From contig JAEMBT020000006.1 of assembly GCA_018873245.2 (NCBI GenBank), positions 503,804 through 567,803 on the forward strand: 64,000 nucleotides of DNA, read 5' to 3'. Origin of the DNA: Archegozetes longisetosus. Its lineage: Eukaryota; Arthropoda; Arachnida; Sarcoptiformes; Trhypochthoniidae. The notes beneath the pieces were generated by a model. The model saw only the letters and a program-made list of their open reading frames with translations. It searched no databases and was not told where the DNA came from. Shown here in pieces: positions 22,652 through 35,300 of the stretch (its first letter is position 1; each line of letters opens with the position of its first letter). A program made the translations under genes and the position numbers.

Positions 22652-25600
22652 ATGAGACTTGTTTTAGGAATTATACTGAGCCTATCTATAGTGATCACAA
22701 CTGTTACCGCTGAATGCGGTTATAGTCTGTGTCACAAAACAGACCCCACAAAACTGAATATCCATTTGATGGCGCACAGTCACGATGATGTAGGTTGGCT
22801 AAGAACAGTTGACGATTACTATATATATGAAGTGAGAAACATCATAACAAATGTGGTTAAATCACTGCAAGTCAGTCCTAACCGAAAGTTCACTCAAGTC
22901 GAAACCTATTTCTTCCATCGCTGGTGGAGTGAACAGACCGAGGAGACTAAGAATGTGGTCAGGAAGTTGGTAAACGATGGCCAGTTAGTGTTCACGAACG
23001 GCGGCTGGTGTGTTAATGATGAGGGGGCCGCTCATTATAACAATATTATTGATCAAATGACTTTAGGCCTACGCTTTCTGGATGAAGAGTTTGGTAAATG
23101 CGGTCACGCCAAGATCTCGTGGCAAATCGATCCGTTCGGCCACTCGAAAGAAATGGCATCACTTTATGCACAAATGGCTTTTGACGGGCATGTTACTAAT
23201 AGAGGCGTTCATCCGAAGGGAGAATTCATGTGGAGAGGTTCAAAAGATTTGGGATCAAAGTCTGAAATCTTTACGAGTGAGTTACATGAACATTACGATC
23301 CTCCGAATGGATTTAACTTTGAAAATGGTAATGATCTGACTGATGCTAATAAAGCCGCAAAAGCGGCTCAATTCGTAAACATTGCGCGAAACTGGAATCG
23401 AGATTATGGTAACACTAATCAGGTTCTGATGCCTATGGGAACTGATTTCCAGTATCAACACGCGGAGCGTTGGTTTAGTAATATGGATAAACTGATCAAA
23501 GAAATCACTGCCACTCATAAAGATATTGATATTTTCTATTCAACTCCTAATTGCTATTTCAATGAAGTCAATAAATTGAATAAGACTTATGGCGTAAGAG
23601 AAGTCGACTATATGAATTATTGGGTCGGATATTACAGCGGTCGACCAGCGCTCAAAAGACATGATCGAGTTAACAATAATTATCTCCAGGTAATTGAACG
23701 AAACTTTTTATGAATAGAGAACAATTCTAAACTTAGCTACTGGTGAGAAGGGCTTAAGGCTATACTATACGATCGAGTTTTTATGCCCTTCCTCTTTATT
23801 ACCTAACTATTGAATGGGAATTGAATTGGGTATTACCGTGAAATATGTTATTCATATTCACTTATAAAGATGTTCAAATTTCAATTTGATTCCAAAGGCT
23901 AGTAAACAATTGGATGTTTTGGCTCGACTTAATGTTGGATCTACTCGTGCTTATTTGGATGAGGCTCGCAATGAAGAGGCAATTATGCAACATCACGACG
24001 CCATCACTGGCACATCACCTCAAGCGACCGCTGACGACTATGGAAGAAGACTTTACAGCGCATACACCGCCAGCAGAGCTGTCCTCCAAAAGGCATACAA
24101 TCATTTAACAAAGAAAACCGAGGCAACTCAACAAATATTTTGCGATACACTCAACATAACCGAATGCAGTATTACTGAAACTAATGATAAGATCGCAGTC
24201 ACTATTTATAATCCAATCGCTAGACCTTTGTCACAATATATTCGAGTACCGATAGGTTCAGCTAATTACGACGTTTATGATCCAAATGGAGAAAAAGTCG
24301 CGCATAAAGTAGTAGTTCCCATATCCAAAGCTGTTACGAGTATTCCTGATAGAAAAAGTCATTCACCTAATGAGCTAGTCTTTAGAGCCAACTTATTGCC
24401 ACTTGGATTTGTCACTTATCTGCTCAAAAAGTCTAATACTCAAAAAAGTGAGTTAAAGTTTCAATTTTTATTTTATAACTTTACTTGAAATAATCTGAAA
24501 GGTTAAATTTTAAGATAGTTTTCAGTTTGAAACTAATCAAATTGTTATAAATTGATTGAAATAACTACATAACTACTTTAGACAATATAAAAGAATATTG
24601 GTTAGTATCCTCACCAGATGTTATTTAACTCGAATTAATTAATAAACTTTAGCAAAAGTGTCTAGAAGTTTTTTTAGAAAATATTTTTGCAAATTTTCTG
24701 CATTCCCATAGAGAGATTTATTGCTGAAAATGTGCGCCAAAAGCGAGCACCTTTTGAAATGAAGGGCAAATCATTTACCTTACAAATCGATGAACAATCG
24801 GGAGCTTTGAAATCAATAACAGTGAATGGAAAGACACACGCATTACGACAATCATTCAAGTACTACAGGTCAGATACGGGAGTGAGGAATGTGGAAGATT
24901 CCGGTAGCTACCATTTCTGTCCGAATGGAACCGCACATGATATGGGACCACAAAAGTTAGTCTCGAAGTTCAGCAGTGGCTCAATACATGAAATTCATCA
25001 ACAGTTCTCTGATTATGTGACGCAAACTGTAAGAACATACGAAGACGAAGATTATATTGAATTTGATTGGATTGTGGGTCCGCTCCCTATCGATGACGGT
25101 GTTGGAAAAGAAGTTGTTGCTAGATTTGAAAGTGACCTCAAGAATGAAAAATATTTTTATACAGATGCAAATGGAAGACAAATGGTTAAGAGAATGTTTG
25201 ATACGAAATCTGTAGGCTGTACAGGAAGTAACAATGTCATTACTGGCAATTGGTACCCGATCTATAGTAAAATTTTCATTAGAGATGAAAAAGAAGGTAT
25301 TGACTGATTGTTAGGCAATAGAAGATTTACCTATAGCTCAAAACCATTTTTTTATACTTAAAGGATTACAAATGAGTGTTTTGAATGACAGAACACAGGG
25401 TGGGTCATCTCTTAGCGATGGATCAGTTGAGCTGATGGTTCACCGAAGATTGACCAAAGATGGTGCTGGCGGTCCATTTCACGTGGACGAGAGGGAGTCG
25501 ATGGAAAAGGACTTGTTGTGAGAGGAAAACACTACCTATTCTTTAAACCTATCTCTGAATCTGCTAAATATTACCGAGATATGTCTCAAAGACTGTTTAT

Positions 25601-26063
25601 GGAACCGATTGTATCGTTTGTGACTTACACTTCATCTGAGGCTGATTTCAAGACTAAACATGTGACCAGTTTTTCGGGTCTCAACGAGGCTCTGCCCGAA
25701 AACGTACATTTGCTTACATTAGAGAATTGGAAAAAGAATCAATTATTGATCCGTTTGGAGCACTTCTATGAGAGTCTAGATAACTCTGATTTGTCAAAAC
25801 CAGTTACCGTTAATTTGCAAAATCTTTTCAAAACTTTCAAAATTTTGAATGTTGCCGAAACAACCTTAGCGGCTAATGAGTTGCTATCGGAATCTAAAAG
25901 ATTGCACTGGAATTCTCATCAATGGTTTAGCGAGGAGTCGCAGAGGAGCAGAAGAGCTGTGGATTTCAATGTTCAGTTGACTTCCCAACAAATTCGTACT
26001 TTTATTCTTACAGTTGAGGAAGATTTACAGCCATTAGGTATGAGAATATTTGATAGAATATAA
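22652..26063 (+). CDS. lysosomal alpha-mannosidase (GH38)
   Basis: Four exons: 22652-23689, 23898-24447, 24712-25296 and 25364-26063, with GT-AG borders and consistent phases (0, 1, 1); about 957 aa against 1011 for human MAN2B1. The enzyme trims terminal alpha-mannose from N-glycans in lysosomes. A signal peptide (about 20 aa) is followed by the GH38 zinc site and nucleophile: HSHDDVGW (H44, D46), [11 protein letters not shown] (nucleophile D160) and QHHDAITGT (H379). Later C-terminal landmarks are [34 protein letters not shown] and [13 protein letters not shown]. Two oddities: the DFFPYADGPH-type segment between VREVDY and [13 protein letters not shown] is missing, and exon 4 changes frame at 25493-25495, where one extra G in the GGG run would restore the frame (likely an assembly error). 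Confidence 0.92.
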
Positions 26064-27462
26064 ACCTTTTACAAACCAATTTTCTAATCAAATTAGAACA
26101 GTCAACAAAATCCATTTTTAAGTATACAGTTAAGCTAAAGTTGATCAATCATTTTTTAAATCTCAAAAAGAAATTTCTGTTAATTATGAGGTCATTTATT
26201 AGATTATTGAAACTAAAACTAAAGTAAAATATGGGAAGCAGACTTCAAGTGAAAAGATAGTTCGGATTATCAACTGATTTAAGGTAGATCTTATGGTAAA
26301 TTTACAGCTTTCAGCCATTTTCATGCTATTGAGTTAGCGATTAAATCTACTGCTGAAATAAATTTCTTGTTGATGTTCTTGACACTAGCTTATTATCAAA
26401 CAAGAACTTTCAAACCTTCAAAAAATTATACGAAATTGAGGGAAAATGAGCTAACTACATGATCAGAATCGAGACTTTCTGGATAGCCTGCAAATTTTCA
26501 TTACGTATAAATCAAGCGAGAAAGGATTAATAAACTCGAGCCAATTAATTTTGAGAACAAATTTCAATTTCTAGGCTCCAGAAAATCCGGGATCGTTGAT
26601 GTCTCTCTATAATCTCGGAATTTTGATTTTTAATCTAAAAAAGATTTTGATTTTTAATCTAAAAAAGATTTAGATTTCAAGTGCTTTCAGTAGTAAGACT
26701 AAAGCTTTTCTTATTGGGGATTAACAGTTTGAGCACATGTTTTAAGAAATGAGTAGCTTTCTGTTCGGAAACAAGTATATAACTCTTTAAATACAAGACT
26801 TTCCAGAAGTTTGGTTGCATTTAAGTGTCTTTTCATTCATTTTTAATCTAAAATATTTTAGTTTAGTTTTTCACATAAACTAAAAGTGAAAATGAGTAAA
26901 GCAGGAGAAAGTTTATTATCCATAGTGAAATCCATTTGTAAAGAAGATAAAAATTGAACCACTAGTAATGACAAATTGATGTACAGTGTTTATTCATATA
27001 TTTTCATAAAGTTTGATAATAAGAATGGGTTCCTAACCATCAGAGACCACAAAAATTGAAGAAACATCGAGAAATAGCAGAGAGAGGAAATAAAAGATAA
27101 TATAGAAAATTTTCTTTCTATTAAGTTTAATGATTTCTTCTAAACTTGAATACATTTTCTCTATCATTCGAATAAATTTACTGCGATTTTCACGTAAGAT
27201 ACTCCTTAGATGTTCTGCAATTTTCTGGAACTTATTGATGTTTAGTTTGGGGTTCTTCGATTTCTTAGTCCTCAAAGCCTCACTCTGTTGATAAAACAAT
27301 TGGTAAAAACCTTCTTATAAAATAGTGATTAAAACAGAGATTTTGGGTTTGGAAAGATTAAAAAGTTATAGATTGTGCAAAGATTTCCTGCACTTAAGTG
27401 AATGAAAGTGTGGCATTATTTCTTATACTAGACAACCAATTTTTTACATTTATTCTTAACAG
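26064..27462. other. intergenic / possible 5' part of the DM9 gene
   Basis: Mostly AT-rich and non-coding. A TATA-like ATATAAC near 26777 and an ATG at 26892 open a 22-codon frame (MSKAGESLLSIVKSICK) that may be the first exon of the DM9 gene, but I found no splice join that is convincing. A 24-bp unit is duplicated in tandem at 26620-26667. Confidence 0.4.
26620..26667. repeat. tandem duplication, 24 bp x 2
   Basis: The unit ATTTTGATTTTTAATCTAAA plus AAAG is present twice head to tail without mismatch. Low complexity; probably replication slippage. Confidence 0.7.
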
Positions 27463-27914
27463 AAAAGTGTGTTTTAAGCTGGAGTAATGTAACCGCCAAC
27501 AAGATTCCAGACGACGCGCTTGTCGGAGGTTTTGATACGAATAAAAGTCCACTATATATATGCAGACATAAAGTGGCTGAAGATCTAATTCCTGGTAAGG
27601 CCAATAAAGAAATCGGGTGTCATTTGTCTTATGGAGGAAAAGAGGTTGAATTCAAAACTACTGACAATTACGAAGTATTAGTTGGAAAGAATGTCGAATG
27701 GGTTCCAAGATATGGAACCGATCCCTTACCAATTAATGCATATGTTTCTGGGAAGAAGTCTAATGGACAACCGATTTATATCGGAAGGTGCGCTTTACAT
27801 GACTCTAAGGGTGATTCCGAAGTCGTTGGCAAAGTTGATTATAAGTTTTATTATCCATACGATAATTCAGAGCATTCCGATTGTAGTAACCATGAAATAT
27901 TAGTTTGCAACTAA
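27463..27914 (+). CDS. DM9-repeat protein (DUF3421), last exon
   Basis: The terminal exon starts after acceptor TTCTTAACAG (AG at 27461-27462) in phase 1 and encodes about 149 residues to TAA. It holds two DM9 repeats: VGGFDTNKSPLYICRH, then LIPGKANKEIGCHLSYGGKE, then EVLVGKNVEWVPRYG; and NAYVSGKKSNGQPIYIGRC followed by a second ..VGKVDYKFYYPY end. These lectin-like modules, known from insects and molluscs, bind mannose in at least some members and are linked to recognition of microbes. The 5' exon is not identified. An AATAAA follows at 27957. Confidence 0.85.
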
Positions 27915-27956
27915 CCTATTTGTCATCAACTTTGTGTAATGCTGTAAAAAAGTCAA

Positions 27957-27962
27957 AATAAA
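27957..27962 (+). terminator. poly(A) signal of the DM9 gene
   Basis: AATAAA 43 nt after the stop codon of the DM9 exon. Confidence 0.65.
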
Positions 27963-29313
27963 ATTATTGTTTTGTTCGCAGACTAATTTAATCTTACTAA
28001 AATTAGACCCAGAACCTGACAAAATTTCATGAGTGAAAAATTGTTTTTCACAAAGGACTAAACCCGATCAATTTATAACGACGCATTGTAATAAATGCGT
28101 TCCTAAGCCATCATTTTTATCTTCTAATATGATATCACATAATAGGAGACTTTTTTCTTAATCATTTAGGGCAACAAAAGAAATGACCAATTTTTAAGTT
28201 AACTTAAAAATGATACGCATCTGATGAAGGATAGCTGAGGGAGGGTGATACAGCAACAGTGCTTTTCTAGCGGTCATACATCGCTTATCACTTGATCCAG
28301 AATACATGAATAGAACTTTAACAGTAAGATCTGTATGATTATTCAAATTACTTTATCAACTAATCCAAAATATTTAGATTACTGTATTGAAAACTAAGAC
28401 ATCATGCCTTTAATAATTGAACTATCACTTTGTAAAATCTTCAAAATCATGTCATTTCGTTCAAAAATTGATTTGAGCTTGACTAATTTGATAGAAAATT
28501 AAGAATAAAAATAAAGAATTTGAGGAAAAGTTAGCTGACTTTTCGTCACAAATGAATGTATGAACTTACAAAGGATAACATGAAAAGTTCGTTTACAATA
28601 ACATTCAAACTATTTTGTGAGATTACACACAAATTACTAAATATTAGTTAAAGACCAAAAGTATTTCGAAGCTATTAATCAATTAACGTCACAGTTATTC
28701 AATTACTATTTAATTAATGACTCACTTTTTATAATAATTACATCAAATATTTAACAAAATTTCTTTCAATTTAATAATTTATAGCACAATATATTAGATA
28801 TGATATGAATAACAAAAATAAGTAAAAGGTTCAACAAATCAATGGAATATTGTTTGGGAACAAGAACTAAAATTACAGAAAAAACTTTTTACTAATTTCT
28901 TGTTTAAATTAAAAAATAAGCTATTATGAATATTATTGTTATCATTCATTATTCATAATCTCATCTGAGATCTAATTGATTTTCATTGAATTTATTATTC
29001 ACTTATTAGTTATGCATTCTTTAATATGTATATATAAACAATAAGTTCATTGCTATTGATTAATGCAAGAGAAACCCTAAATAAAAACTTAGAGCAATAG
29101 TTGAACAATAATTAGATGAAACTCCTTCTAAAGGCCTTCGCAGTCAAAGAAAAAGTTTTCGAAGCTTTTCTTACAAAACAAGTTGTTATGACTTCAATCA
29201 AATTATGTCTCATATCTTCCTCAATGAACTGAAACAATTAGTTTTGAAACTACTTAAAACTCAATAAAACTTATATTTGTTTCCGATTTCAATAATAATA
29301 ATAATCGCAGATA
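27963..29313. other. intergenic, no feature seen
   Basis: AT-rich spacer between the convergent DM9 and stoned genes. No gene, repeat or remnant recognised. Confidence 0.45.
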
Positions 29314-29319
29314 TTTATT
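29314..29319 (-). terminator. poly(A) signal of the stoned gene
   Basis: AATAAA on the minus strand 24 nt past the stop at 29345-29343. Confidence 0.65.
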
Positions 29320-29342
29320 GAAATCAAAATTATTGCATTCAT

Positions 29343-32300
29343 TCAATCACTTTCATCACTATCGTTCTCATCTTTCTCATTCTTATTACTATTACAATTA
29401 TCTTCTTGGGTGGCGTTTTTCTTATTAGTGTTGGCAACAGAGGCTACGTATTCCAGCTCTGACTTCTCATCAAAAGTTATATTCATCTCTATTTTATACT
29501 CATATTTAGCCAAATATCGGACAAACTTTTCCGGCGGGTTCTCATTGGTTACGGAAATAGATCTGAGTGTCGTGTGCGAGACAGTAGTAGATGGCATTTT
29601 GAACTCCACGTGAACGAACTCATAGAATGATTCCGGCATTTGATCGAAAGAAGTCAATGGTAGGCGAAGTATTAGTAGTTGTTGGGTATATGCACCTATC
29701 AATCGATATATCAATAAATTATTCATTCTTTTTCTTTATTGAATTTTGCATAATTTGGTAGGAATGATGGCCACGAACCTTGTCCTTCTTTAGGAAGTCT
29801 GGGAATTCTCCAAACTATTGAGTGGAATGCATGTTCATATTTTGCTTGTCCCGCAGTCACTTCTATGATTTGTGGCTCCGGATTTTGTGTTGTTCCCAAT
29901 AGCCGTTCAATTCCCTTATTTAATCAGAATAAAAAAATTTGTTCAAATATTTATTGCATTCATTTTGTTATCATTTAAGTTTGATTATTTTATGAAACTT
30001 CAATGCTTAACATTATTTAATGAAATAGTACTGTAAACATGAGAAAAATTTCTCTCCTGCCAACTGGTCGACATTAGATCGACAAAATTAAGAAAGAGCT
30101 ATCAACTTACTTGACAAAAGATCGAGAGATAGTTATATTTCAATACAACAAGAATTGATAATTTGGCAATATCAAATTTCAATTATTCAATCAGATTGCA
30201 GTGCATTTCTTAAAAATTATTCAAAAGATTTGGCAAACTTTTATCTTCCTAAGAAAATATTAGAACTGCTTCAATTTTCCATTTAGTGTTTTCTTCAAAA
30301 TTTACAGTTTAAATGAGAAAGAACTTTGATACATTTAAGTCAACAGTCTATGCAAGTTTGCGATTCAATTTTTATCAAATTGTCTTTCATTTACTTATAA
30401 TTTCACATTAAAGACAGTAAGGAAACCTGAAAATTCTAAAATTAATATTTTGTCAGCTTCAAATTCAAGCAATTGGGTTAGCTTACAGATCATTCTAAGA
30501 AAATGGGTCAAAGGTTTTGGCAGACTTTTCGAGTTTTAATTATAATTGACTTTTTGAGTATATGACAAATTTGCTCACATTTTAATCCGAATAATTATGT
30601 GAAAAAGATCGCTCTTACAACATTAAAATGATTTTAGGATCAATATTTGCGTAAATTGAAACTAACATCTTTTGTTTGTTTTAAGTTGATTTTCCACTAA
30701 CAAAATAACTAAAGAATGGCTTACCTTTATTTTACCGGTTCTTCTATGGGCTGATTTAACTGCTCCGTATCTAAAATGCTTTTCAACTCGAAAGAAATAG
30801 ATCCAACATTCGGGTATATGAAATCTAATTTGAATGTCCTCGCACGGAATCTGCCCGTGTTTTCGAGATATACAGCCCGGAACTAAAACATCGCACTTGA
30901 GCTCCACTTTTGATTTAGTGATATTCATATGTGCGCTCACTTGAAGAGGTAATTCTCTATTCTTCGGTGGTCTTATTCTGAATCTCATGAGTTCAAAGTG
31001 ACACGCGTCTGGAGGTATCAGTTTTATAATTTGAGTCGATTCAAAGTCTTCGGGATTAACACAACAGTGAAAATCACATGCTTCTAATCGAATCCATTCC
31101 TCAGTAACTACTGGAATGATATCATGTCTTCCAACAACTTCTTTTCCCTGTCTTCTTAAATCATTGATTCCGACTTCAATGCTAGGCATACCTTTAAATA
31201 AAGATAAAAATTAATTAATTAATTAGCTTTTGAAAGAACGACGCGAGTGACTACTTGAGTAGCATTCACTTATACTATTCTTTCAACGAATCGCTTAATT
31301 TTTTGTCTAATAAAACGCTTATCAATCAAAGATTCATACAAACCATTGACAAATGCGAGGAAAAAAAGTCTAACTCTGGCTAATTGTTTAGTAATGATTC
31401 CCATTTTGTTCTGCTCGACGTAGAGCTCGTCCTGAACGCAACACTGAATCTCTTCAGTCTTATAAGTGAGAGCTCTGTCTCTATGAACACTCATTCGAAA
31501 GAGTGATTCTTCAACCACTTGTTGTAGTTCTTTCAAATCCTGATAATTGAGTGTTCCTAACTTAAATAATTCGCTGACTTGTGGCGCGTGCTCTAAAGGC
31601 ATTCCAAGCTTAGCGAACTGCCCCATCGATGTGATTTGTCCCTGCATTACCTTTTGATTAAATCAAAATAAAATTTAATAAAATTTCTGACGAAGTTTTC
31701 TTGAATTTTCTCGAGACATACCTTTGCGATCTGACCGGGACGTACACCAACTCTTTCACGGTAGAAAATATATTGCAATTTAATCGTAAATATTTTTCCA
31801 TATTGATCGTATTGTTGGGTCGAAACATCAGATAATGAATATGAGGCTTGAAGTGGTGTTTCTTGAAATGGGTTATTATCTTCTTTCTTATTAAACAATT
31901 GGAAGACACACGTGTCAGTCAAGAACTTGACGTAAATTTTCTTCCAATATCTATTTGCAGTTAACTTTTTCTTATTGGGATGTCTTAACATCATTTCCCA
32001 TCCCTCTCCCGTATATTTTGCTGGAAAATCTTCTAACGGCTGAGATGTGTCCTCATCAAAGAGCGGCGTTTGTGGTGATTCTGTCGAATCGGCTCTCTTA
32101 GTAGCCGCTTCTCCGAAAGCTGTCGGCCATTCAGGTTCGCCACCAATTGGCTGAACAGCTTGTGCTGCTTCCGATAGCTGTCCGCCACCGAAGAATGCCT
32201 CGAATTCATCGATAGTGTTGTCCTCGTCTGGCATTAAATCGAGCCCCTCTAATGCTGGAGATTTGGGCGATTTTGGAGGAGGAGGTAATAGTGGTGGCGG

Positions 32301-35300
32301 AGCTGCATATTAGAAACAGAATTGGTTAAATGAATGTTAAAAATATTGCAACACCTTAACAATCTTAAGAATTTGTGTTGGAATTTTGCAGATGTTTCTC
32401 TACTCTTTGCCATTTGATCAATTTTTCATTTTTAAACTTGCTTAAAACGAGTAATTTCATTGAGTTTTGGAGAGTGTTAAACTTATATAGTTAGATTTGA
32501 TTTATCCTGTTTTTACTTTAAGTTTATGAAAGGTTCAACCAAATTAAATCAAAGGAATAGGAAAGTAGAAGTAAGAGCCTCGCCTAATCATTCACTTAAC
32601 TCATATTTATTTATGTGATCCATTTAATTTGAAAACATTGTAATCGAGAATAGCAAAAATTGCAATTTAATCGCGCGATAAAAGCTGTCGTCAAATCAAC
32701 TAAACATAAAGTTAATGATTTGAGCGTATGCCAATGCTTGGCTATCGTATAAGCTGCTTCAATTGAAAAATGTTTTACATTAAATTATATACTAGTTCAT
32801 TGCTTTGATGACTAGACGATCAAATGCTTTGGCTTTGAAAATTAGTTGGATCCGAGTGATACGATTTATCTAATCTTGTTAAGGCAAAACTAAAACTATG
32901 TTAGAAAATCGATAAATTAAACAGCGTTAGGAAAAGATCTATACAAACCCAGAGAGACAGTACTCGAGTCTGCATTTTCTTTCATTTTAGCCCGGATAAC
33001 AATTTTCAAATTGTCACTTTCATCGTCATCAAAAGAGTCTTTAGAAGATTCTTTGGCAATTCTTGCGGGTGTGTTCTTCGGCGTCTTAAGTGATGGTCGA
33101 GCGAACGGGTCGAATATATCAAAACCATCTGATTCTGAGTCGTCCTGTTTTTACTGATACTCTTCAACGGAGACGCAAACGGATCATAAGATGAAGAATT
33201 ATCAGCAGTTCCGGCCGTTTGATCGAATTTGGTCGCGAAGGCGTCAAAAGCCGCCGAATCGAATTCACTCGTATCGAATGGATCTTTTCCACAATCGGTG
33301 ATATCGTCCAAATTAGATCCGAAAACAACTCCTGAATCAGAAGTCGCGCCACCAGTTATGACATTTGTTGTGGTGTTTGTGGTAACACTTCCATCATGTA
33401 TGGCATTCGTTTCACTGGTCTGATCGTCAACTCCACTCAAGTCCGCATCAATTGCTCCGAAATAGTCATCACCACTTACTGATGGTTGTGCAGCGTCCGC
33501 GTCTATGTTTTCGTCTTCAAGTATTGTCTCATCGAAGGCGTCGTTCACTATTCCGGTCGCGTTCTCGTTAGGTTGACCGATATCTGTGATCGAGTCCTGA
33601 GTTGAGAGTTTTCGAACTATTTTTGGATGATCCTCATGTTCGACCTTTTCAATGAAAAACAATCAATTAAATAAGTTTAGTCTGATTTTTTCTTATACCA
33701 TGTCATGATTTTTTGTCTGAAACAAATCTTCATTCACTTCTTCCGCGTCTTTATCGAATACCGTCTGGAATGGATCGAAATAGTCATTAGTTTTAGTGTT
33801 TGGCTCTAATTGTTCGTGATATGAGTTTGAGATTTGAATGAGTTGCTCAGGTTCTAATGGAGGAAGTGATGGCTTTCTTTGTAATATTGTAGTCGCTGGA
33901 AGCGGTTCGAAGGTTGGAGCCGGCAGGTCTTTATCACCTGAAAAAGAGAATTAAGTTATTTGTTGGAAAAGGTATTCAGACATTAGAGGAAAATCATCTT
34001 AAACTTATAAAATAGCAGATTAATTGAGGTCAGGTCATGAACCATCCTTTATTCAACAATAAGAAATTATGGATTAGTTACTCCTGAAGATTTAATTTAC
34101 AGTTTGTATTAGAAAATAAAGACGACGACTGTGGTCTAAAGCTAACATTAACTCATTCATTCATTTTCGTGCGCCCTTAGCTCCTTTTAGGGAGATTCAT
34201 TTGAGCTCTGTTACAGAGCCAATTTTTCGCTAGGCAGTCGGGCGGGGCATATGCTTTGGGCCAGAGGCGGTTATAACCAGGAACACGTGGCCAACATATC
34301 GCCATTAAAGAAGTATAGTAACTACGAGAATCGAACTTTAGACTTGAGCCTCAAAGTTCGACTTGCTCATCCCTACACCTTGGCGGTCCTCTTCTAAAAT
34401 TAACAAGTAAATTAAAATCTTTTATGCCACGTATTAGCTCATCCTAAGTAATTCCGTATGATTTGACTGAAGATGCATTTGAATATCTCTTCGACAGCAT
34501 ATATATCCTAAGTGACTTATCTCAAACGTAGGCTGAATGAATAAATTTTTATGCACTACTTATGTGACACAATCTTTGTTAACAATAAACATGGCAATGA
34601 ATAAAATGAATCTCTAAGCAGAAATTACCCTAAAACTATTGCATAAGATGTAGATAAATACCTGATAATAGTTCCATTTGAAAGGCACTACTACTACTTC
34701 TTCTTTTAGAACCATTAATGGCACCGATATTACTATTATTAGCGTTATTATTATTATTATTAATATTATTACAGTTATCCTCGATATTATCTTCAATATC
34801 AGACAAATCGGATAAATAATCGTTATTTTCATGCGTCGCCGTTAACAGTGAACTATCAGGTGGTGGTAATGGTGGTGATGACGGACTATCAATTAGTTCT
34901 CTGTGGAATGGGTCGATAGCATCGGGTGATAAGACTTTCGAAATATTAGTACTGTTATCGTCGCCCAACGACTGTCTTTTAGGAGTGTCGTCATCATGAA
35001 TGGTGGCGAACGGATCAAATGGTGGCGATTTGGGCTCTGCTTCTAGGTTTGTGAGTGGCTCTGATGCTGATTGAGGTTCAAATGATTTTGAAGTGATTGC
35101 GTTATAAAACTCTGCGGTCATGTCAGCGATGGCTGAGGCGACCGGCGATTGGCCTTCGAACACATCGCCCCTTACGGTACCCGCATCTTCTTCTGGTGAC
35201 TGTTCGAAGGGATTCGTTGAGTTCCTGCGCTTCGGTGTAGCCGTTCCTGGAATTGAAATTCCAATAAACTTGAAACTTCTAAAAAATTGGATTCAATTTA

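Noticed and set aside
26892..26960. first exon of the DM9 gene (MSKAGESLLSIVK...)
   Set aside because: The best donor in the right phase would create a stop at the junction; other joins need a less good acceptor. Left as a note only.
33140..33160. 10-nt micro-intron GTAAAAACAG explaining the stoned frame change
   Set aside because: Far below the minimum intron length, and removing it does not restore the downstream frame. One missing base in the homopolymer does.
34150..34395. tRNA gene
   Set aside because: A box-B-like motif is present but no full cloverleaf can be formed; tail and target duplication favour a SINE.
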